From the NCBI GenBank assembly GCA_020629335.1, contig JAHDDN010000161.1, positions 1-10,847 on the forward strand: 10,847 bases of DNA, in the 5' to 3' direction. The notes under the pieces were generated by a model. It was not told where the DNA came from. It saw nothing but the letters and a program-made list of their open reading frames with translations, and did no database searches. Within the stretch, counting starts at the first letter, position 1; each line of letters begins with the position of its first letter. Origin of the DNA: Chitinophagales bacterium (GTDB lineage Bacteria > Bacteroidota > Bacteroidia > Chitinophagales > UBA2359). Shown here one piece after another: positions 6,337-10,847 of the stretch. A program made the position numbers and the translations under genes.

Positions 6337-6379
6337 ACTTGAGTTTAGCCCACTTCATTAACCAAATGAACTAATCACT

Positions 6380-6961
6380 ATGGCCATTGACTTAATATTC
6401 TTAGCAATCGTTATTTTTGGTGTCCTAAAAGGACAAAGTACAGGTTTAATCGACTCTGTACTCAACATATCAAAAATATTCTTAGCTCTTATACTTGCCC
6501 TTAAGCTGGGTGGGCATGCTACAGGATTGGTGATTAATGTACTACACATCAACAATCAATTAGTCCCCATAGTCGCTATTGGAGTCGTCTTTGTAATCGC
6601 AATGCTAAGTCTTGGTTATATAGGAGAATTTCTAACCGCTAATATGGATAAGGTGGGCCTAGGCTTTCTTAATAAATATGGCGGAATGGCATTCTGGGTT
6701 TTCTTAATGACTCTTTTCTTTAGTACTGGACTTTACTATGCCGATTATAAGAATATGCTAGTCGATGAAGTAAAAAGAGACTCTGTAGTGTACGGGCCTG
6801 TACAACATATCTATCCTACTGTTGCTAATAAGCTACAAACATTATTCCCCAAAGAAGAAATGCTCGATAGGTTTCAACGCTACTTTACAGATGTGAAAGA
6901 AAAAGCAGCTGAAGAAAGTGATGAACATTTGCGTAGACACAGGAGCCGTCGCTATTATTAA
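6380..6961 (+). CDS. cvpA: CvpA-family inner-membrane protein
   Basis: A 193-aa integral inner-membrane protein of the CvpA (colicin V production) family, whose molecular function is unclear; in proteobacteria it is linked to envelope integrity and bile-salt tolerance. Four hydrophobic segments are visible, at about 2-17, 26-45, 61-84 and 101-121. The N-terminal acidic residue before the first helix (IDLIFL) and the conserved Gly-rich GVLKGQSTGLID (14-25) fit the family. The SVVYGPV stretch (135-141) after the last helix is also typical. The C-terminal tail is cytoplasmic-looking and highly charged, ending in an Arg/His-rich RRHRSRRYY (185-193). It is the second gene after yqeY (43-bp gap), and a strong terminator follows 46 bp after its stop. 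Confidence 0.88.
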   Translation: MAIDLIFLAIVIFGVLKGQSTGLIDSVLNISKIFLALILALKLGGHATGLVINVLHINNQLVPIVAIGVVFVIAMLSLGYIGEFLTANMDKVGLGFLNKYGGMAFWVFLMTLFFSTGLYYADYKNMLVDEVKRDSVVYGPVQHIYPTVANKLQTLFPKEEMLDRFQRYFTDVKEKAAEESDEHLRRHRSRRYY

Positions 6962-7006
6962 GGATCGGCTTCTCAATTTGAAACTTTTAGATTAAAAATT
7001 GTTATT

Positions 7007-7039
7007 AGGGATACAGCTTCGGCTGCTATCCCTTTTTTT
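7007..7039 (+). terminator. Strong rho-independent terminator of the yqeY-cvpA operon
   Basis: AGGGATACAGC at 7007-7017 pairs with GCTGCTATCCCT at 7022-7033 (one bulged base) around an extra-stable TTCG loop at 7018-7021, followed by seven Ts ending at 7039. The pabA ATG lies only 14 bases beyond the T run, leaving no space for a full promoter between them. Confidence 0.92.
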
Positions 7040-7053
7040 ATTCAAAAAAACAA

Positions 7054-7665
7054 ATGAACATACTCATTATCGATAATTATGATTCTTTTACCTTCAACTT
7101 ATTAGACTATTGTCAACAAAGTGGAGCAAGCTGTCGTTTAATTAGAAATGATGACTATAGTATAGCCGAAATAAAAACTTTCAACTTTGATGCTATACTT
7201 TTATCTCCTGGGCCTAAAAAACCGTCCGACTCAGGACTTTTAATGAAAATCATTTCTTACTTCCATGATAAAGTGCCAATATTAGGGGTCTGTTTAGGAC
7301 ATCAAGCTATAGGAGAATTTTTCGGTGCACCATTAGTCAAATCTACAAGACCGATGCACGGAATGACCTCCACTATTCAAATAAAAACGCACCCAATATT
7401 TGATCGCTTGCCTCCAAAGTTTGAAGTCATGAGATACCATTCCTTGATTTTAGATCATTTAACAAACACTCCATTGGAAGTAATCGCCTATACTAGTGAT
7501 GGAGAAATCATGGCCTTATCTCATCCTTCATTGGCAATCATTGGTTTACAATTTCACCCTGAGTCAATTCTAACAGAATATGGTTTGCAAATGATCCAAA
7601 ATTGGTTAATGCTTGTTAAAAGAACTTTAAAAAACGACAGAATAATTAATACATTCACCAAATAA
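7054..7665 (+). CDS. pabA: Aminodeoxychorismate/anthranilate synthase glutaminase subunit (PabA/TrpG)
   Basis: A 203-aa class I glutamine amidotransferase, which hydrolyses glutamine and passes ammonia to a chorismate-using partner (PabB for folate, TrpE for tryptophan). The catalytic triad is complete: Cys80 in GVCLGHQAIG, with His168 and Glu170 in QFHPES. The SPGP loop (51-54), the N-terminal IDNYDSFTFN (6-15) and MHGMTS (101-106) match the PabA/TrpG subgroup. No trp genes are near, so I favour PabA or a shared subunit, but sequence alone does not separate the two. A synthase large subunit is absent from this window. The gene begins 14 bp after a strong terminator. TCAATTTG at 6973-6980, one base off the -7 consensus, is the nearest upstream promoter-like motif and would place that hairpin in the pabA leader. 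The hydrolase gene begins 106 bp downstream. Confidence 0.92.
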   Translation: MNILIIDNYDSFTFNLLDYCQQSGASCRLIRNDDYSIAEIKTFNFDAILLSPGPKKPSDSGLLMKIISYFHDKVPILGVCLGHQAIGEFFGAPLVKSTRPMHGMTSTIQIKTHPIFDRLPPKFEVMRYHSLILDHLTNTPLEVIAYTSDGEIMALSHPSLAIIGLQFHPESILTEYGLQMIQNWLMLVKRTLKNDRIINTFTK

Positions 7666-7771
7666 GTAAGCATTGCCATTAGGAATAATAATATAAATAC
7701 TTATCTTGCCAAAATCAATTTATTATTCATCTAATGATCGGCTACTTAATCATTTGCTGATATTCTTTCTT

Positions 7772-8536
7772 ATGGAAAAGGAAATAAAAAACGAAGGCAT
7801 TTTTAAGTATGTTGAACAAGGGGACGGCCCTGTGATCATACTTCTTCATGGTCTATTTGGTGCTTTAAGTAATTTCAACCCTTTGTATGATTACTTTGTT
7901 AACTCCTATAAGGTAGTAACACCAATTTTGCCACTATACGATCTACCAGTAAGAGAAACCAATATTGAAAACCTAGTTCAGTATGTGAAAGCCTTTATCT
8001 CTTATAAGGGATATCAAAATATTACCTTAATGGGCAATTCATTAGGTGGACATGTTGCACTGCTTTATGCCGCTGAAGACCAATCGCAACTTAACAGTAT
8101 GGTTCTTACTGGAAGCTCTGGACTTTTTGAAAGTGCTTTAGGCGACACTTTCCCTAGAAGAAAAGATTATGATTATATTAAGGCTAAAACAGAGTACACC
8201 TTTTATGATCCAAATGTAGCCAGCAAAGAATTAGTTGATGAAGTCTACGAAATTGTAAATAGTAGAGAAAAAGGCTTAAGAGTTATTTCTATGGCTAAAT
8301 CAGCTATTCACAATAATATGGCTGAAGAATTGCAACATATAAAAATACCAAGCTTACTAATCTGGGGAATACAAGACAAAATCACTCCAGCATTTGTAGG
8401 AGAGGAATTTCATCAAAAGCTACCAAATTCAGAATTACACATGATCGATGAATGTGGCCATGCTCCTATGATGGAAAAACCAGAAGAATTTAACGCTATT
8501 CTGGAAGTATTTTTAAAACAACAACATACTTCATAG
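7772..8536 (+). CDS. Alpha/beta-fold hydrolase
   Basis: A 254-aa cytosolic serine hydrolase of the alpha/beta superfamily. The catalytic triad is visible: nucleophile Ser90 in GNSLGGH (88-94), acid Asp202 in WGIQDKITP, and His230 in ECGHAPMMEKP. The oxyanion-hole loop is HGLFGALSNF (26-35). Both the strand order and the length fit the family, but the substrate cannot be predicted. I chose ATG 7772 because the family's N-terminal region begins here and the residues encoded further upstream look untranslated. The open frame can be extended to a TTG at 7706, adding 22 residues, and I consider that start unlikely. The gene is followed after 30 bp by the CBS gene, probably in one transcript. Confidence 0.9.
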   Translation: MEKEIKNEGIFKYVEQGDGPVIILLHGLFGALSNFNPLYDYFVNSYKVVTPILPLYDLPVRETNIENLVQYVKAFISYKGYQNITLMGNSLGGHVALLYAAEDQSQLNSMVLTGSSGLFESALGDTFPRRKDYDYIKAKTEYTFYDPNVASKELVDEVYEIVNSREKGLRVISMAKSAIHNNMAEELQHIKIPSLLIWGIQDKITPAFVGEEFHQKLPNSELHMIDECGHAPMMEKPEEFNAILEVFLKQQHTS

Positions 8537-8566
8537 TAGTCTCGTTATAAAGAAAAATAGAATTAA

Positions 8567-9232
8567 ATGATTGCCAATAAATTAGTGAATGATACAGTAC
8601 CACCTTTAAAGGTAACTGATACAGGTAAAAAAGCTTTGAGCTGGATGGGAGAGTTTTTTGTCCAACACTTGCCTGTAATCGATAAGCAAGAATTTGTTGG
8701 AATTATCTCTGAGTCAGACATACTTGATATGGATGACCCTGATAAGCCTTTAGGAGAAGTAGAAAACCTCAAACTTCTAAAAGTTTCTGTAGATGAAAGT
8801 AGACACATTTTTGATGTCATCAAAGGAATGAATGAACATCAACTATCCATTATGCCTGTCTTAAATATTGAAGGGCAATATGAAGGCTTAGTTACTTCTA
8901 CCAGCTTATTAGACTATTTTGCTAAAGTAAGCTCTATGCAAGAGCCTGGAGGAATCATCATACTCCAAATAGATGTTAAAGATTATTCTTTAGCTCAAAT
9001 TGCCCAAATCATAGAAGGAAATAATGCCAGTATATTAAGCATGTACGTATCTACTCCTTCAGAAGCTCTAAAAATGGACGTAACAATCAAGATTAATCGT
9101 TCAGACCTTACTGATATTTTGGCTACCTTTGAGCGATATAAAATCCAAGTGAAAGCTTCTTATCAAGAAAGCGAATACCTAGATAACCTAAAGGAAAGAC
9201 TAGACTCCTTCCTACACTTCTTAGATATTTAA
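8567..9232 (+). CDS. CBS-pair protein with C-terminal ACT-like domain
   Basis: A 221-aa soluble protein. Two tandem CBS motifs, at about 5-57 (QHLPVIDKQEFVGIISESDIL at 33-53) and about 68-120 (SIMPVLNIEGQYEGLVTSTSLL at 94-115), form one Bateman module, the kind that senses adenine nucleotides or similar ligands. The remainder, about 128-200, begins GGIIILQIDVKDYSLAQI and shows the beta-alpha-beta pattern of an ACT-like regulatory domain. There is no catalytic domain, so it is probably a ligand-responsive regulator of a partner. It sits 30 bp after the hydrolase and 24 bp before the outer-membrane protein gene. CBS proteins of this build next to envelope genes are, from memory, common in Bacteroidota. 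The ligand and partner are unknown. Confidence 0.88.
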   Translation: MIANKLVNDTVPPLKVTDTGKKALSWMGEFFVQHLPVIDKQEFVGIISESDILDMDDPDKPLGEVENLKLLKVSVDESRHIFDVIKGMNEHQLSIMPVLNIEGQYEGLVTSTSLLDYFAKVSSMQEPGGIIILQIDVKDYSLAQIAQIIEGNNASILSMYVSTPSEALKMDVTIKINRSDLTDILATFERYKIQVKASYQESEYLDNLKERLDSFLHFLDI

Positions 9233-9256
9233 TTATTTCTTAGCACTTCCATTGAA

Positions 9257-10696
9257 GTGAATTTCAATATCATTCCACAATATTTAGGAGGCTTTATAAG
9301 CCTGTACTTACTTAGTACACTTCTCTTATGGGGACAAGGGCAAAGTCTGTCTCCAACTTCAGACTATGTAATTATCAAGGATATTCAAATTGACGGAAAT
9401 AAGCGAACTTTAGATCGCATCATTTTAAGAGAAATGGATATCATCCCAGGAGATACCATCCGAAGAAATGAATTAGAAACACGTCTGATAGACAATAGAA
9501 ATCGAATATACAATACCAACCTATTTGAAAAAACCGAATTGACACTAATCGAAGGAGATGCCGTTCCTTTAGCTGACCTTCAAATTGATATCGTAGAAAG
9601 GTGGTACTTATTCCCCGTTCCTATTTTTGAATTATCAGATCGAAACTTCAACGAATGGTGGGTAACCTATGAACATGATCTCAGAAGAACAGAGTTTGGC
9701 TTTAGCCTAAACGATTATAACTCCCGCGGAAGAAATGAAGTGCTTAGCCTATTATTTCAATTTGGATTCACCAAAAAATTTGGAATCAGTTATAAAATAC
9801 CCAACCTAGGTAAAGACCAAAGTTGGGGGCTTCATCCCAAATTCGACTATAATGCCAATCCCTCCATCGCTTATCGATCTAACGATAATCAACTCAACTT
9901 CTATCAACATAACAAATATGTCTTAAGGCGTTGGGGAACAGGTATCAATATCAACAAAAGACTCGACTTTTATCAAACCGCTTCCTTAGAATTATCCTAC
10001 TTCAATAATCAAGTGGAGGATACTATTGCACTCATGAATAAAGATTATTTCTTGGATGGACGAACCAAACAGCGGTACTTCTTTACCAAATTGAGCTATA
10101 GAATAGATCATCGAGACATTCGTAACTACCCTTTAACAGGTTTTTACTTCCGTACTTCAGTAGCCAAGTATGGATGGGGCATCTTCAAAGACATCAATAT
10201 GATTGCCCTTAACTTAACCTATTCCCACTATTTCCAATTAGCCAAAAACACCTATGCCATTGCTAATATTAAAGGGAAAATCTCCTTACCCGATCAACAG
10301 CCTTGGTATAATCAAAAAGGCTTGGGCTATAGTGGCAACTTACTCCGTGGTTATGAATACTACGTCATTGATGGACAAAAGTGGGGCCTTTTAAGAACCG
10401 CCATTAAACAGACCCTATTTCAAAGAGAAATTAAAAGCCCTATCTCCATCGGAGGCCGTTTAGCGAGTATTCCAGTGGCCATATATCTCCGTTTATATGG
10501 AGAAACTGGCTATGTGGATGATCAATATTATTACGAAAATAATCCCCTTGCCAACAGCTTACTTTATAGCACTGGACTTGGTTTAGATATCGTTACCTTT
10601 TACGATTCGGTCTTAGTCATGGAATATTCTATCAATCGTAGAAAAGAACATGGGTTTTTCTTACATTTTAAGATGAATTATGATGCGAGAGATTAA
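9257..10696 (+). CDS. Single-POTRA Omp85/BamA-like outer-membrane protein
   Basis: A 479-aa predicted outer-membrane beta-barrel. A hydrophobic signal-like segment (about 11-25) is followed by one POTRA domain (about 37-115, starting VIIKDIQIDGNKRT), then a barrel of the D15/Omp85 type. Omp85 hallmarks are DHRDIRNYPLTG (284-295) and the L6-loop LRGY (363-366). True BamA has five POTRAs and about 800 residues, so this is a short relative, closer to the small POTRA proteins found in many Bacteroidota; its client or substrate is unknown. The start is GTG 9257: the only upstream in-frame stop is the CBS gene's own TAA (9230-9232), there is no in-frame ATG before residue 60 inside the POTRA, and the GTG gives a complete signal-like N-terminus. 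That N-region unusually has no Lys or Arg. A terminator follows 51 bp downstream. Confidence 0.88.
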   Translation: MNFNIIPQYLGGFISLYLLSTLLLWGQGQSLSPTSDYVIIKDIQIDGNKRTLDRIILREMDIIPGDTIRRNELETRLIDNRNRIYNTNLFEKTELTLIEGDAVPLADLQIDIVERWYLFPVPIFELSDRNFNEWWVTYEHDLRRTEFGFSLNDYNSRGRNEVLSLLFQFGFTKKFGISYKIPNLGKDQSWGLHPKFDYNANPSIAYRSNDNQLNFYQHNKYVLRRWGTGININKRLDFYQTASLELSYFNNQVEDTIALMNKDYFLDGRTKQRYFFTKLSYRIDHRDIRNYPLTGFYFRTSVAKYGWGIFKDINMIALNLTYSHYFQLAKNTYAIANIKGKISLPDQQPWYNQKGLGYSGNLLRGYEYYVIDGQKWGLLRTAIKQTLFQREIKSPISIGGRLASIPVAIYLRLYGETGYVDDQYYYENNPLANSLLYSTGLGLDIVTFYDSVLVMEYSINRRKEHGFFLHFKMNYDARD

Positions 10697-10747
10697 TGAG
10701 TTCAAAACACCACTACTACTTAAACATTCCTTAACTTTGTATTATTA

Positions 10748-10774
10748 AATTGGGGCTTCCCCAATTATTTTTTT
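10748..10774 (+). terminator. Rho-independent terminator after the Omp85-like gene
   Basis: AATTGGGG (10748-10755) pairs perfectly with CCCCAATT (10759-10766) around a CTT loop and is followed by an A and eight near-continuous Ts. It ends the hydrolase-CBS-Omp85 transcription unit. Confidence 0.88.
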
Positions 10775-10847
10775 GGCCAGAGGGCGGACACGTAGGTGTT
10801 AGCAAGGGCGGACACATAGGTCCGCCCCTACATGTGGGTTGGGCCAA
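10773..10847. repeat. REP-like inverted-repeat element at the right edge
   Basis: GGGCGGACACRTAGGT occurs twice, at 10782-10797 and 10806-10821 (R is G then A). The second copy continues into a perfect palindrome, GGGCGGAC (10806-10813) with GTCCGCCC (10820-10827) around ACATAG. Outer arms TTGGCC (10773-10778) and GGCCAA (10842-10847) bracket the unit, and CCTACATGTG (10828-10837) is partly complementary to the first copy. The G+C content contrasts sharply with the AT-rich flanks. It lies directly behind a terminator, a usual site for REP elements. No transposase is in the window, and the element may continue past the edge. Confidence 0.65.

Noticed and set aside
7662..7704. ATAAGTA/TACTTAT inverted repeat across the pabA stop
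   Set aside because: A 7-bp AT-rich stem with a loop of nearly 30 bases and no T tract is too weak to call as a terminator or operator.
7706..7771. TTG-initiated 22-residue N-terminal extension of the alpha/beta hydrolase
   Set aside because: ATG 7772 matches the family's N-terminus, and the extension is not hydrophobic enough at its start, nor basic enough, to be a convincing signal peptide.
8563..8823. 86-codon minus-strand frame over the CBS gene
   Set aside because: It is antisense to the first CBS domain; a Ser/Thr-rich shadow with no homology signal. The antisense frames at 5120-5332 and 6358-6555 were rejected for the same reason.
10732..10739. TAACTTTG, a full match to the -7 promoter consensus
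   Set aside because: Its transcript would start at the base of the terminator stem at 10748 and would end at once, and no -33 element is seen; it is probably chance in AT-rich sequence.

Overview
The window looks like chromosomal DNA from an AT-rich member of the Bacteroidota, most likely a free-living Cytophagia-type organism. The evidence is the protein families (a Bacteroidota-style MetF, a short POTRA/Omp85 outer-membrane protein, a CBS plus ACT-like protein), the weak or absent Shine-Dalgarno sequences, and several upstream matches to the TAnnTTTG -7 element used by the main sigma factor of this phylum. The genus cannot be settled from the sequence alone. I see no phage, plasmid, transposase, CRISPR array, rRNA or tRNA.

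Layout. Positions 1-86 hold only the terminator of a gene lying to the left. metF (157-1113, +) follows, encoding 5,10-methylenetetrahydrofolate reductase. A 215-bp hairpin-rich spacer separates it from a convergent minus-strand block. That block holds a Crp/Fnr-family regulator (1329-2018) and, further upstream on the same strand, a two-component operon of an OmpR-type response regulator (3754-4446) followed by its sensor histidine kinase (2177-3709). A 230-bp divergent control region (4447-4676) carries promoter-like motifs pointing both ways, including a close match to a sigma-54 -24/-12 promoter in front of a LOG-family protein (4677-5381, +).

The 502-bp gap 5382-5883 is the largest non-coding stretch. 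Its left half (about 5391-5600) is an unusually G+C-rich, palindrome-rich block that looks like an interspersed repeat. Its right half is AT-rich and carries a second sigma-54-like promoter and a TAnnTTTG promoter in front of yqeY (5884-6336). yqeY and cvpA (6380-6961) form a short operon closed by a strong UUCG-loop terminator. Next come pabA (7054-7665), an alpha/beta hydrolase (7772-8536), a CBS/ACT-like protein (8567-9232) and a single-POTRA Omp85-like outer-membrane protein (9257-10696). The last three are closely spaced and probably cotranscribed, ending at a terminator at 10748-10774. The window closes in a REP-like inverted-repeat element cut by its right edge.

Functionally this is mostly core and regulatory chromosome: one-carbon/folate metabolism (metF, pabA), signal transduction (Crp-like regulator, two-component pair), and membrane or envelope genes (cvpA, the Omp85-like protein). 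I did not find a recognisable new multi-gene system. The most interesting signals are non-coding: two candidate sigma-54 promoters in consecutive intergenic regions, two unrelated repeat-like elements, and a structured spacer between metF and the Crp-like gene.
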